From contig NC_053048.1 in the NCBI RefSeq assembly GCF_003473485.1, forward strand, positions 37,258,755 to 37,322,754: 64,000 nucleotides of DNA, given 5' to 3'. The notes beneath the pieces were generated by a model, which saw nothing but the letters and a program-made list of their open reading frames with translations, was not told the DNA's origin and did not search any database. The stretch is from Medicago truncatula. Its lineage: Eukaryota; Streptophyta; Magnoliopsida; Fabales; Fabaceae. The translations under genes and the position numbers were made by a program. Positions 1-12,697 of the stretch are shown piece after piece (the stretch's first letter is position 1; the number at the start of each line of letters is the position of its first letter).

Positions 1-69
1 TTTTCCTTTGGACTTTGAATCTTTTTATGTTATGCATGTTTATGATGTTTTTTTTTTTATTGTTTGCAG

Positions 70-2203
70 GATCCTATCAGGAGTTTTAGTGGTCGTGAAA
101 AGTATAAGAGACCTCTATGGGCAATCACTGCACTTGAAAACCCATCTGTGGTGAGTTTAAATTATGATTAGTCTATGAAGCAATAGGGATTATGTGATTT
201 CCTCTTATGATTAGTCTTTTGATCAATACTTGAGTAGATGATAGCAAAATGTTAAAACTTTAAGTGCTTAAGTTTTTCATTTTTAATTTGATGGGATAGA
301 AATACATCGTCTCAGTGATTTTAAATAGCGGTGCTATAGCGCTATAGCATATGGAATTTGAACAATTTGCTAAATTGCTATTTGTGATTCGCGATTGACG
401 GCATTAATATATGTGTACTTACTAGTGTCTATCTTTTGCCACCGATCAATTTCATGTCTTTGATTTCAAAACTCATTTCCTTCTCAGATATTCCATCGAT
501 TCCTTTAAAAACTTCCATTTGAGGTAACTGTTTGAGAAGTGTAGACGTTATTTAACATGTTTCAACAAAATTCACTATATTTGAGTGGATTTTAATTGAA
601 ATATTCCATGTTTTATTTTATCATTCTATTATATTTCACTTATTAATATTAAAAAATAAATTTGACGAAAAGGAAGGTAGGATTCTTATGAAATCTGTTT
701 TGTTTGGTTAACAGACTGTGCAGGAAATGACAATGCTGTCAACAAGTGTTTTAAGTATCAAGTGGACAATTAGAGGGAAGCCTAAATCTATTCTAGCTGG
801 TGTAGGAGGGGGTCTCATACTTAGAGTTACTTCCAAATTTACTCTTAACCAAATTAGTGGACAAGTCATTAAGCATGAAGAATTATGGGACTTATCATCT
901 TCACCTGCTAGTGCTCAGGCATTTTTCTGGTCATCGCGTGTTCTGTTTGCTACGGTTGAATCTGTGAAAGATTTGGCTGATAGTGCCAAGAATTTGAGTG
1001 CTAGTTTTTCAACCAAGAAAGAAGAGAACTCTGATATTTATCCAGATCCTTCTGGTGATCCAACCAAGGTGAGTTCTCTTATCTAGAAGAATCTTAAACT
1101 TGTGGCTTCATCATCTTATCTTTTGTCTTCTTAAGGTATTTTGCTTACTTTTTGGATAAACAACCTAATTGAGCACTCATAGTAGAAGCGCTTATCTTTT
1201 TTTTTTTGAATGGTAAAAATATATAATATATACGATAAAGTATCAGAATACACCAAAAGTGCCGCCAAAACAGTAATCAAAAAACACCTGAGGGCCAACT
1301 CATGCCCCAACAAAGGACACAGAGCTACCCAGAAACACCAAAAAGAGAAAACACCCGGAAGGACAAAGCAATAACACTTGCAGGGAAGAAGATACAGAGA
1401 GACATCTCCAGGGGAGGACGGATGAAGGGAGGCAAAGAACCCACCCCCGCCCCCGCCCCGCAGACAGCCTCAGGCTCGACTCCACCACAAAATCTTAACG
1501 ATTCCAGCACAGGACGGGTTCCACTGAAGATTATATCATTCCGGGAATTCCAATTGGTCCAAATAACAGCATGCCAAACTAAAAGCAACCCTAATCTAAC
1601 TCTCTTCCCCGAACCTAAGCCTCGGAAACTCAGAAACTGTTGGGCTAGGCCTAGGGGAGACACATACACCCAACCCAACCACCCAGAGACCTGATACCAC
1701 ACAGTAAGAGTAGATGTGCGAGAGATAAACAGAAGCGCATATCACATAAGTGTTTATGTATAAACTATTTCTATAACAAAATATAAAATAAAGTCAAATT
1801 GTTTTCGTATAACCTATAGGTTGTTTTCATAAACTGTCCCGGATAGCTTATTGAAAATAAGCTGAAAACAACTTACGGGCATGCCATAAGCTGTTTTCAT
1901 AAGCTCTCTCAAGTAGTCTCGCAAGGGCTTATGCTAGTAGATAAACTCAAATAGATCCAATCTTCTAGTTTATTTCTTTACATTTTTTTACCATTATTAC
2001 ATGATGGTATGAATGCTTTGTAATAACGATAATCATAGAAAATTGTCCATGATTGTATTATTCTTTTCATGAGTTAATTGTTGGTTTGTGATTTTATTCA
2101 GTTCTTCCAGAGGGACGACGGCTTTCAACAAGATGTACTCCAGATTGCACTGCTCCTGGCAGTTATATATTTTGTGGTACAAGCTCTGAGGATAACTTTG
2201 TAA
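70..2203 (+). CDS. DUF2358 family protein, probably plastid membrane-anchored (3' exons only)
   Basis: Three coding exons are visible: 70-150, 715-1068 and 2102-2203 (TAA stop). All junctions are GT..AG and all introns are phase 0, giving about 150 C-terminal residues; the start lies left of the window. The first exon reads DPIRSFSGREKY, resembling the aromatic-rich core of the DUF2358 (NTF2/SnoaL-like) family, whose plant members are mostly plastid proteins of unknown role. The middle exon has a Gly-rich stretch (LAGVGGGLIL) and a long polar segment. The last about 20 residues are hydrophobic (IALLLAVIYFVVQAL), looking like a C-terminal membrane anchor. Intron 715-exon to 2102-exon (1069-2101) carries a MITE with a LINE inserted in it. 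Exon chain is firm; family assignment is recognition only. Confidence 0.65.
1197..1730 (-). mobile_element. 5'-truncated LINE (zf-RVT-type C-terminal tail) inserted in an intron
   Basis: The element is flanked by a 13-bp near-perfect target duplication, AGAAGCGCTTATC at 1184-1196 and AGAAGCGCATATC at 1731-1743, with a T-run directly inside the left copy, that is, a minus-strand poly(A) tail. The minus-strand translation contains VWHAVIWTNWNSRNDIIFSG, typical of the tail of plant L1-type reverse transcriptases. The sequence is far more GC-rich than the surrounding intron. The 5' end is missing, as usual for LINE copies. Confidence 0.85.
1744..1955. repeat. Legume 'ataagc' MITE-like repeat, copy 1 (interrupted by LINE)
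   Basis: The stretch carries repeated ATAAGC/GCTTAT words and blocks such as TTTCTATAACAAAATATAAA and AAAACAACTTACGGGCATGC. It is shared in order with copies at 40581-40830 and 58358-58605. Its left part appears to begin before 1184, so the LINE at 1197-1730 landed inside it. Confidence 0.7.
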
Positions 2204-3078
2204 AAAGCATGCCTGCCTTATTGTGATCTGCATTTTACATCTCTTTATTCATGAATATATCTATCTGCGTAATGTGTAATTATCAGCATATAATCATAAA
2301 GTTGTTTTTCAAAGTTATAATGAAATGTATTTTCTAACTGTGTATAAATTGAGAAGCTTTTATGACTGTGTTTAGGACTGAAAGCTGAAAATTGTTATTC
2401 TGCAATCATAATTCATAAACTTGGATGTATGTGAATAGCTTATATATTGTCATTGTGTGCAAACAGTTTTCAGCTTATTTTTACAAGCTCCACCAAATGG
2501 CGAAGTTCATAAGTTGTTTTAGAGTACGGGGGAGTTTGTTTTTTATTTTCTCTTAGATCGTAGAAATAGCTTATGTATATAAACTCTATATGCTAAGCCC
2601 TTACTGAATAAGTTGTTTATTCAAACGTCTGCAATCAATTGAAGGAATTATTTTCATTTAGTAGCATGTTGTTGCCTACCTAAAGTTTCCTGGCTTAAGC
2701 AGAAATCTTCAATTGAATGAATGACTTGTTCATTTTCAAGAATTATCCTGGTCTATCTTAACTATCCATTCTGCATAATATCCTTGGTAAGTTCTGTCTT
2801 GAATCTCCTGGTCTTGATCTTAATTATCCATTTATAATTGCTATAAATCTTAAAATCCATAGTTGTCCATTTGTACTTTTTTTTCTAATGACATTGCATT
2901 AAAAATGAAACCAAACAAAAAGTAGCTAAAAATAGCTTTGAAGTTTTGCTCACCCCTTTCTCAGTTATATTTCACTCTATATGAGAAATGGTTAAAAATA
3001 TATGCACAAAGCACAACATTCAAAGAATTATGTTACAACAAAATGAAATAAATGCCACCTCTCATATAAATTATTCAT
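2204..3078. other. Intergenic / 3' UTR interval with a degenerate 'ataagc' repeat
   Basis: This stretch separates two convergent genes, so it must hold both 3' UTRs. At about 2470-2640 there is a decayed, inverted copy of the ATAAGC-rich repeat (AGTTTTCAGCTTATTTTTAC, then TAGAAATAGCTTATGTATAT). No gene is seen otherwise. Confidence 0.5.
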
Positions 3079-6000
3079 TTAAGTGCTTAACATGGCAATA
3101 AGCAACAAAAAGAATGTCAATATTCTTCCAATTAACACTGTGGAAGCTGAAGAAAGATCATGTGCTCCCACTGTATATACAGATCCACTCTTTTCATCCT
3201 TCACTTTAATGCTGGAAGAGCCTAAAGAATCAAGAAGAAAATGCCACACATCAGTATAAGCACATTTAAGCCTAAAAGCCAATAATACAAGAGTCATAAG
3301 TGAAATAAATTGAAACAAATTAAGCCTAATTTTATAGTGAATCACCATTTTAGCCCTAAAAATTGTAGCGAATTTTATCACTAAAATAACAAAATAATTG
3401 AAGACATTATAAATCTTATGTCGCATAAGTCCTAATTTAGTTTTAGAATTGTTGTGAAGAGGCTAATGTGATCGAAGATTTTCAATTTCGAGAATCATTT
3501 TGAAATTTAGTTGATTTCAGGGATCAAATTGTCCGGCCCTTGCAATTTAGGAACTAAATAGACATTTCACTTCTATTTTGGCCAAACTCTCTTAAGTTGG
3601 TTGCCCTTTCTTTCTCTAATTTATGAATCTCAAACATTTATGCAAATGAATTGTGGACTGTGGAGGGATAAATACATAAAAAAATAAAAAAAAATAAAAA
3701 AAATAAAAAAAACAGGAACAAAGATGGGCTAAAGAAAGATTAAACATCATTCCTAATGAGGAGTAACAACAGAAACAGCCATAGGTGATATGATTGGAAA
3801 TTGAAACAACCTTGCATATGTAACATTTTAGTAAGTAAATAAATAAGCAGGGAACTCACAATTGAAATTCGTCCATCCAATGACCATATTTTCAAGATCA
3901 TATACAACTAGTTTGTTTGACAGCACCAAATCTGCAATTGGAAATATATTGATGTTAATAAATGATATAGTCATTCCAAAATGATTAGATAGAATTATAA
4001 ATTTAAAACTAGCACTAGTTAAGTCATGTGTTATATTTATTCAACATCTTATGTATAGGGTACAAACACAACTATGTGGAGGTTCTCAACTTAACATAAA
4101 ATACATCAGAAACAGTTAAGAGGGTCAAAATGAACAAATCATGCCTTATACTAAATTTATCCTAGAGGTGAGAATAAATTATAGTTGCAATTGAAATTTC
4201 AAACTTTACCTCCGATAAGAATCAGGTCTCTTCCCTCCTTAGTCTGTGTACTACTTTTCTGCCAGCCGATACAATAAATATCTTCCTGGAGTACAATGAA
4301 GAGAAAAAGAATATCAAGAAGCATTATATAAAAAAAATCTCATTGTAAAACTATCCAGTGGAATAACCAACTATCCAGATAAATTCTCATGTTCGGTATA
4401 TGAATTCATGCAGCGGTTTGAAATTATGAGTATAACTTGCATATAAAAATAAATTTAATTGCCGTTTGAATAATTATTAGCATCCACAAAGTTTCTCAAA
4501 ATCAGAAGCTAGGTACAAATGCAAATTATGCGATCAAGTTCATACTCACTTTATACAGGAACAGGTAGTCATGCGGATGAACTGTCAGAGAAAGCCCCTC
4601 AAAGTGAAACTTAACAACTGGAAATCCTTCATCAAGCCTGCACATTACACAGTAGATGTAGTCAATTTAACAATAATGACATCGGAAAAGAAAAACGTTT
4701 GCGACAAATTAATATTGATACATGATACTTATTTCAAAACAAAATAGGACTGCAAAATGTATTTTCTACACGAAGTAAAATAAAGTTACAAAGTTAAGTA
4801 TCGTACTTGTCAGAATAATGAAAACAAGTAAATTGGTCCTCAACAATCATTAATTTCAATCCAGGTTGCCGACCCAAAACCTATCACAATGAACAATCAT
4901 TCATGAACATTCAGGTGGAAAAAATTGATTCACTTAACTCTGAAGTGACACTTACCTTTGGTAGTAACTGATTGTAAATCGAAAGCGGAAGATAAGCCAA
5001 GGTTGTACCACTATCTATTATTGTTCCTCTTCCACTTCCAGAATCAAATAAATCTAAAGGGAGCAGAATAGGTTCCCCGTCAACGTCCATGTCCTTCAAA
5101 ATCACATTGTAGTGTGCCCTGAAACAAATTACTATCATCAAACAACGGAACAGATTGAATACCCTGGCTACAGATAACATGGCATGGGACTAAAAAGCTA
5201 AGATTCTGCACATACATTCTTGGTACCAATGGAGTAGTATTAAATTTTGGCTCCATGACTTGCCCTATGGAAAATATTCCTCCTCCATGGTGACTATCAA
5301 GGCAGTGTGAAAATATTCTTTTCACCTTTCCAGAAGCAGCAAGCTGTGAAAGCACAGAAGAATTTGCTTGTCCAAAACCAATTATTCCATCAAGGGCTTC
5401 GTCAGAATTCGAACTCAATGACCCAGATTGTTTAGCACCGCACCTGTCATCAAGTGAATGTTCAGAAAGACATATAAAACTAAGGGGGTATGAAGAAAAA
5501 GAAACGATAAAACTAAGGTTAGGAAACGAAGATGGTTTCAAATGTTCAATATTCACTGAGTAATCTATCTAGTATCTACGTGCATCTGTGTGTGATGTAA
5601 GCAATAGAAATCACACTCACCCAAAAATCACACTGCTATTGTCTGGTTTGGTATGGAGATTACCACTAACTTCGTCGAACGTAAGAGAATCATTCACAAA
5701 GGATCCGGAGGTTGTACTTCCATCTCCATAAGTTATGCTATATGGACAGGACATGTCTTGCTTGCATCCAGAAATTGGACCAGAATATGTGTCGGTGCAG
5801 AAACCGTCACCACAAGGAACCGCATTTGAAGTTTTCGAGCCGTTAGGGTCATAGAGGGTTAAATCCATCTGCAACATGATAATTAAAGCAGCAACTCTCA
5901 ATATTCTTATATTTCAACCAGAAAGCATGAATATTAAAAAAGTTTAGTTTAGATACATACACCAAGACCACTCTTCTTGGGACATGCTGTGCAGCCTGCA

Positions 6001-6994
6001 CAATTCACCCAAAGAATGTCACTTCCTGTGTCAACTTGTACATAGAACTCCTTAGCAGGAGAGCCAAGCCCTACTTTGGTATAATACAACCTACTCGAAT
6101 GAAACCAACAACATTGATTAAGCATCCACATGAAAATGCTGATAAATGATAAATTTATCTTTGTTATCATACTAGATAATTTGCAGCAGAAACAGACATA
6201 AAAGAATTTAACCAAACGAATCGTCAATTTCATTTTATTTTTTTGGGCAGGAAACCACCCTAATTAGAGTCTTTTGCACCCCGGTGGCTCCACAGTGTAT
6301 CCCCCACAAGCTTTGATACTTTAGACCGGTTATAGGACTAATCTCTCTTTGGTGCTTAGGCCATAACTTAAAGTTTGCGAGGATCAAACTTTGGTCGTCC
6401 CTCAAAAAGCTCGCTGCAGGTTAACCAACTGAGCCACACCCATTGGATAATGAATCACCAATTTAATCCTTTAAATTATAGGGACCGGACAATCTGGTCC
6501 CTAAAACTAATAAAATTCCAATACGATCCTCAAAATTTAAAATTATTGAATACATTAGTCCCTCCGGTCCCTCCGCCTCACAAAAAATTACAAGAATTAT
6601 ATTCACTAATTCAAAAAACTAATGTGGTTGAAAGTTTGAAATTTTTGTAATCATTTTAAAATTTCATTAATACCAATAATGAGATTATTATCCAAGTCAT
6701 ACAAATTCATCAGGATTAAAACAATGATTAACTCAAATTGGAATTGAAAACTAGTAAACAATAAAATAAAGAAAAAGGAACAAACCCAGTTGAAGAAGGA
6801 AGACCATTGCCACCAAGAGGAACATCAATAGCAGCAAGAAATCTACCACGTCTCCTATCATCATGAGCTTTGATAGCATCTAAACTCCGATGAGGTCCAT
6901 TGAATTTACGTTGAACAGGGAAAACCAAATTAGCATTGGAAGCATCAACAAACAACAAGAAAACAATAAGAATCAACCCGCTAACACGATCCAT
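3079..6994 (-). CDS. GPI-anchored pepsin-like aspartyl protease (A36/A39 type)
   Basis: Ten exons: 6994-6786, 6090-5961, 5868-5621, 5443-5216, 5118-4956, 4880-4807, 4637-4550, 4285-4210, 3931-3860 and 3221-3079. All junctions are GT..AG and the chain totals 1431 nt, a 476-residue protein. It begins with a hydrophobic signal peptide ([13 protein letters not shown]) and a short RRR-containing prosegment. The first catalytic motif is [12 protein letters not shown] (exon 2) and the second is [12 protein letters not shown] (exon 5), both intact. Cys-rich spacing follows the plant atypical A1 family. The tail has a Ser-rich site followed by a hydrophobic end ([12 protein letters not shown]), as expected for a GPI signal; [16 protein letters not shown] closely matches what I recall of Arabidopsis A39. 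Known relatives act at the surface of pollen and pollen tubes; the role here is inferred. The 5' leader is GA-rich (7010-7250). Confidence 0.93.
6240..6446 (-). mobile_element. tRNA-derived SINE in intron 1 of the aspartyl protease gene
   Basis: Read on the minus strand from 6446, the sequence opens with a box A-like motif (GTGTGGCTCAGTTGGTTAAC) and then a box B-like motif (AAGTTTGATCCTC). The T-run at 6237-6243 would be the tail. No clean target duplication was found. Confidence 0.65.
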
Positions 6995-8806
6995 TATTTT
7001 ATAAACGTAGCTTCAATCAAAAGCTACAAAAAGAGAAAGAAAAGAAAGGAAAATTGAAGAGATGATGGATGAGAGTCTAGTTCATTGCCCGACCCAATTG
7101 ATAGAGAAATAAAAGGGTCGGTGAAGAGAAGAATAGAGGGAAAGAAGAAGAAGAAGGAAAAAGGAAAGAAAAGAAAAGGAAGAAAGACAAAAGAAAGAAT
7201 AGAGAGAGAGATTAACGAGGAAGAGAGAGAAGAGGGAATTTCGCGGTTTCAACGGCAAACTATAATGTGTTTTTTTATTATTATTAGAAAACACGCTGAA
7301 ATTAGTTAACAACGTTTTATTGTTGTCTTGCCGTCCTTTACTTTGCTTCATTCACTTTGTTCCTTCCGTTTGTTTCATGTCATGTTCCATTTGCTTCCCC
7401 CCTTTCCTTCTTTTATTCAGACAACTTGGTTTCATGCAATTTAATATTGATAAATGACTCCTAAAAAAATATATAAATAAATGAGTTTAATTGTCTTGTA
7501 AAAAAATTTGTTTAATTGTTTTATTTTTATACTTTTGAAATAATTTTTTTACGCTATCATTGAATTTGGTTGCATTATTTCCTTCTGTCGTTTGTTGTTC
7601 AACAATTTCTTTTCTAACTCTAAGGTGGAGTTTGTTACTCGACAAGTCAACGCGGTTGCTCATACTCTTGCAAGAGAGGCCACGTCCTTAGCTAGTCCCG
7701 CAGTTTATTTTGATATACCCGATTGTATTGAAACTCTTATTATTAATGAAATGTTATAAGCATGTTTTCCCTATAAAAAAAAAATCAATTATGATTAAAA
7801 TCAAACGTGATTAAATAATGATTCAATGATTATGATCGATTGTTGTTTCTTTTCATTAGCAGTGTGTATGAATAAAATTCTAACTCCTTTAAAAAAAATA
7901 GAATAAGTTCTAAATATTTAGAGAAATACCAACCTATATTTTGCACTTAAGAAGTTTAAAATAAAATTAAATAATGCAGTCAATGCCTCAAAATTAATTG
8001 CTCAATCAAACAAAAGACGCTTAAAATAAAAAAGATTGATGTTTTTTTTTATTTTTTTTTATCTAGAAATTTATCTATTTATCATTTAATTCACATTCAT
8101 AATTCTAATTCTTTATTTGCTTCTTCATGTTTTTCTTAGAAGCCCCAAACGCCACGCCACGCCACGCCACGCCATTGACTCCATCCAGTCATCTATGCAC
8201 CCAATTATTGGCAAACCCCTTGCATTTTTTTATTACCCTTTTCCTTGTTCCCATTCTTATATGTTTTCCTTTATTATTGGTGATTTGCATTCCTTTTCAA
8301 AAGTTTTTAAAGGGAACTTAAATTAAGACTCATAATGGAGTGATGCACCACAACTTTTAAACCGTGATGAACCCACTTATTTTATATGACTCGATGACCG
8401 GGAACTTATGGCTAATCATATTCATTTTTATCCTCTCATATTTTCTCAAATTTCAAATCTCAACCCTTAACATCTTTCTTCAAATTTTTAAATTCCAAAA
8501 CCTTCATCTTTATATATTTCAATGGTTTAAATGTTTCACATTATTTCGGGGATATTAATCCCTCAATGACCCAAAAGTCTTAAATATATTAAGGTCGAAG
8601 TCGTCCTTTAATGCATGAAGGTCAAAGAAATCCTTTAATAGGCCAAACTGTATTTTGGGTCCATTTTCCATTTCATTTTTCTCTTGTTCTTTGGTCCTTC
8701 AATATGTAAAATGGTAAAGAGTTGAAGTCTTATTTCAATATTGCGTAAAAACGCAGAATTTGAATTAATCCTCAATTTTTTAAATTTTTTTTAACCTTTT
8801 ATAAAA
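6995..8806. other. Intergenic interval upstream of the aspartyl protease; no intact gene
   Basis: The first part (about 7010-7250) is GA-rich and is probably promoter and 5' UTR of the minus-strand protease gene. After it the stretch is AT-rich with a LINE tail (7611-7780) and a four-fold CCACG tandem at about 8151-8173. I see no other supported feature. Confidence 0.5.
7611..7780 (+). pseudogene. RVT_3 (RNase H-like) tail of a LINE
   Basis: The plus strand translates as VEFVTRQVNAVAHTLAREAT..., ending IINEML and a stop at about 7756-7758, then a run of A at 7769-7778. This is the typical C-terminus of plant LINE-associated RNase H domains (R..N..AH.LAR). Only the last about 45 codons remain. 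Confidence 0.75.
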
Positions 8807-8815
8807 AAAATAAAA

Positions 8816-10306
8816 GGCTTAATTGCACTTTTGGCACCCTATGTTTTAAAAAGTTGCGATTTTGCCCCCTCTAACTAATTAAAATACAAAACAGCCCCCT
8901 ATGTATTGGATCTTTGGCAGTTTTGGCCCCCTAAACCAATTTTGACTCGATCAACGCTGACGTGACACTTCAAAGCCGCCACGTGTGCATTGTTTTAATT
9001 AAAAATAAATAAAAAATCCACATATAAATTAAAGAATTAAATAAATGAAAAAAACAACAACAAATAATTAAAAAAAAAAAAGAAAAAGAAAAGAAGGAAA
9101 TCTTGTTCTAAAATCTGATTCTCCCTCTTCTTCCTCTCATCTCTCTCTAAAACACTGATTCTCTCTCTCAAAAACCCTTTGTTCCAAAATTTTGAAGCTT
9201 TATCACCACCATGGATTTGCTCCGATTGAATCTCTCTCGTATTCGAATTGTAACCAGAAACACAAGGAAGTAAAGTGGCATTCTAATTTTTCAAACAATA
9301 GTAAACTAGTTGTAGCATTCAGGAACAGAGTTGATGAGGAAATATAAATAGAAACTATCATTATACTTTTAATAATGTAAACAGTATGTGATTGTTCTGA
9401 TTTTTTTGGGAGATCATCAAATTGATAATACATGGAGTTCTTATTCATGCATTCGAGGTAACATGTAGGAGTTATTGTGTCTCGGATGAGGAGTTTTAAA
9501 ACACTTTTTAACTGATTTAAGAATTGATTCAAGAATAGATATTCATACTATTAAAGATTATTCAGATATTCTTGCATTATTCATGCTAACACTGATAATA
9601 TTGCATTTATAACTACAAATTAACAAATAATTGAGCAGTTTATAATAAATATACAGATAAGAAACGGCAGAATAATGGAGGAAAAAAAGAATTTATATCA
9701 TAAATATATCAGGCTATTGGATTGTTAGGGAACAATAGAGGTGTAATTCTTATTCAAGTTATGTATAAGCAACATGCAACTAATATAGATGCCTTGTTTT
9801 GTGCCCTTTATATATGTCAAAGTGCATGTGAGATGCTCATTTTTCTTTTGATAAAAACGAAACTTTCGTTTCGTTCAATAGAACATTATTTCATTATCGT
9901 GCTTGCATTGAGCTACTCATCCTTTTTCCACTTTTTTCATGTTTTTGTCAATGAAGCATGTTCTTGAATCAGTGTTTTAGAGAGAGATGAGAGGAAGAAG
10001 AGTTAAAATCAGATTTTGGAACACAGTTTCCTTCCTTTTTTTTCTTTCTTTTTTATTTTTTTTAATTATTTGTTGTTTTTTTTTTTCATTTATTTAATTT
10101 GGCTTTTTTTTATTTAATTTTAATTAAAACAATGCAAATGTGGCGGCTTTGAAGTGTCACGTCAGCGTTGACCAAGTCAAAATTGATTTAGGGGGCTAAA
10201 ACTGCCAAAGATCTAATACATAGGGGGCTGTTTTGTATTTTAATTAGTTAGGAGTACAAAATCGCAACTTCTTGAAACATAGGGGAGCAAAAAATGCAAT
10301 TAAGCC
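8816..10306. mobile_element. Non-autonomous long-TIR DNA transposon (Mutator-like), 1491 bp
   Basis: Long terminal inverted repeats: left arm 8816 to about 9190 starts GGCTTAATTGCACTTTTGGC, and the right arm about 9965-10306 ends TGCAATTAAGCC. An exact 9-bp direct repeat, AAAATAAAA, flanks it at 8807-8815 and 10307-10315, the duplication size of Mutator-like elements (though AT-rich). The arms share blocks such as GTCAGCGTTGA and AATCAGTGTTTTAGAGAGAG. The centre holds only short unsupported ORFs and no recognisable transposase. Confidence 0.85.
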
Positions 10307-10930
10307 AAAATAAAATTCATGTTAATCCATGAACTAAAATTTATGATTGAATCATGAATTTAGTCCCTCACGCTTTAATTTAAGAGATGGTTGAATAATC
10401 TCTTAAATGAGAAAAAACACACTTTAGTCCCTCACAAATCACAAAAAACACGTCTGTTACAAATGAAGAAGCTAACTACACAAGTCTATTACATTTACTT
10501 CTAAATTCATATTATGATACATTACTTCAACCATACAACAAAAGCCAAAATCACAACACAAACAGCCCATATTATTTCCGATTTGTTTCTTCCAACTACA
10601 TTTGCATTTCATTCAACTGATATTTCACTATATCCATCTTACATTTACTAATTTTAGCTTCCACATCGCTCTTCATTTGAGTCTCCATCACGTCCATTCC
10701 CTCTTTAACCGAATTTCCGTCACTTTCATATTCCTCTTCAACACATTAACTTTGGTTTCGAGCAACTAAGATTTTGTAACCACTAACTTAATAAATTCAT
10801 CACCCTAAAAGAAATAAGAACTATTATTATAGAGGGGATATATGAAACGGTTTCGTGACTAGGGTGTGGAGTAGTAAAGGAATGAAGATACGGAGGGGTC
10901 AACGGTTCCATCTGCGTGCTCAACATAGAA
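10307..10930. other. Intergenic, no gene seen
   Basis: AT-rich sequence between the 1.49-kb transposon and the copia remnant. I see no supported coding or RNA feature. Confidence 0.4.
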
Positions 10931-11236
10931 ACTGTTGTTATTTTGTAAAGTTGCAGAGGAAAAGATTAAAGGTAGTTGCTAGAACAAGTGGAAGAAGAGT
11001 ATGTTTTTCATTCAATTCAAACGTACAAATAGAAAAGTACAGAATAGAAAATAACTGCCCATTGATATCATGTTCCTATAAGTTAGGCCACGACAGAATA
11101 CTAAAAAAAAATGCTTGCTGAAAACTAGGAGGAAAAGAAACTGAACTAGAAACTAGGAAACATATTTAAAAGATTCAAAACAGAAGTAAAATAAACTCTG
11201 CAGACGTGGCAGCAGTTCTAAACACAATAGCTAACA
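10931..11236 (-). repeat. Probable 3' LTR of the copia remnant
   Basis: Just below the pol end, the minus strand reads AAGCAAGGAGGAG (purine tract) and then TGTTAGCTATTGTG, as expected at a polypurine tract/LTR junction at about 11236. The outer end is placed near 10931 by a CA on the minus strand; this boundary is a guess and no target duplication was identified. Confidence 0.45.
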
Positions 11237-12697
11237 CTCCTCCTTGCTTTAGATACTGCAGACACCAGGTTTAGTTCTCAGGTCTTCAAACTTGCTAGCT
11301 GGCAAAGGTTTAGTAAAAATGTCTGCTATCTGCTATTCAATTTTACAGTAAACAACAGCTACAACATTATCCTTCTGCACCTCCCTCACAAAAAACAGCT
11401 TGATGTTGAAATGTTTAGTTTTTCCATGAAAAACTGGATTATGGGAAATAGCTATTGCAGCTTGATTATCAACAAATATTAATGTCTTCTTTCTGCTCAA
11501 GATGAAGATCACTCAAAATCTTCCTCAACCATAGAGCTTGATTTACAGCAGAAGTAGTAGCAACAAATTCCGCTTCAGCAGTTGATTGAGCCACTGTTTC
11601 TTGTTTTTTTGAACTCCATGAAAAAACTCCTGATCCAAAGCTAAAACAATACCCCGAGGTACTTTTCATATCATCAATGAATCCTGCAGTCACTGTCAGA
11701 GAACCCAAACAGCTTAAATTCCTTGCTTTTCTTGAACTTGATGCCAAAGTTGATTGTGCTTTTGATGTATCTAAACCACCCTCTTAGCAGCCTTCAAGTG
11801 AATTTTGCTTGCACAGTGCATGAACCGAGATAAGATATTTACAGCATTCAAGATGTCTGGTCTTGTTGCTGTAAGATACATAAGGCATCCAATCAAACCT
11901 CTAAAGTATGCCTCGTCCACTTTTTCAGTTTCATCTTCTTTACTCAACTTCTCCTTTTGATTCATAGGAGTGTTTACTGACTTGCAATCCTCCATATGAA
12001 ATTTTTTCAGAATTTCCCTTGCATATTTCTTTTGACAAATGAAAACTTCATCTTGACTTTGCTTAATCTCCATTTCGAGAAAAAAAAGTCATTAGCCCCA
12101 GATCTGTCATCTCAAATACTTTTGTCATTTCCATCTTGAATTCATCAATCAAGGTTGAATTATTTTCAGTGACAAAAATATCATCAACATAAAGAGATAT
12201 AACAAGAATATCAACCTCACATTGCTTAATGTAAAGAGTGGATTCAGATAAACTTTTAGCAAAGCCTAAACACAACATATGGTTATCTACTCTATTGTAC
12301 CAGGCTCTTGGAGCTTGCTTCAGTCCATAAAGACCTTTCTTGAGGAGATAAACCTTGTCTTCTTCTCCTTTCTTCATAAAGCATTTGGGTTGTTCAACAT
12401 AGATTTCTTCTTGCAAGAAACCATTTAGAAATGCTTATTTAACATCTAATTGGTACACTTTCCAACCCATTTGTACTGCAACAGCAAGCAACAACCTAAT
12501 AGTATCTAGCCTGGCAACTAGTGCAAATGTGTTTGAGTAGTCTACTCCAAAAATCTGAGCATAGCCTTTAACCACCAGCCTCGCCTTGTGCTTGTTGATG
12601 GAGCCATCAACATTTAGCTTGGTTTGAAACACCCACTTAACCCCAATGATTTTTCTGTCTTGAGGTCTATCAACAAGTTGCCATGTATTATCACTTT
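11237..12697 (-). pseudogene. Ty1/copia retrotransposon pol remnant (RT-RNase H)
   Basis: Minus-strand fragments cover the reverse transcriptase start ([13 protein letters not shown]), the block KKGLYGLKQAPRAWYNRVD, the catalytic YVDD box (ISLYVDDIFV), and the RNase H end ([20 protein letters not shown], then ADIFTKPLP). It is broken by an in-frame TAA after QLDVK near 12433, by a frameshift around 12063-12073, and by another break near 11750-11770. The gag, protease and integrase parts are missing to the right of about 12697, so this is a dead, truncated copy. Confidence 0.92.

Noticed and set aside
9203-9967. ORFs of 109 and 81 codons inside the 1.49-kb Mutator-like element
   Set aside because: No recognisable domain, biased AT-driven composition, and no transposase motif; treated as chance ORFs.
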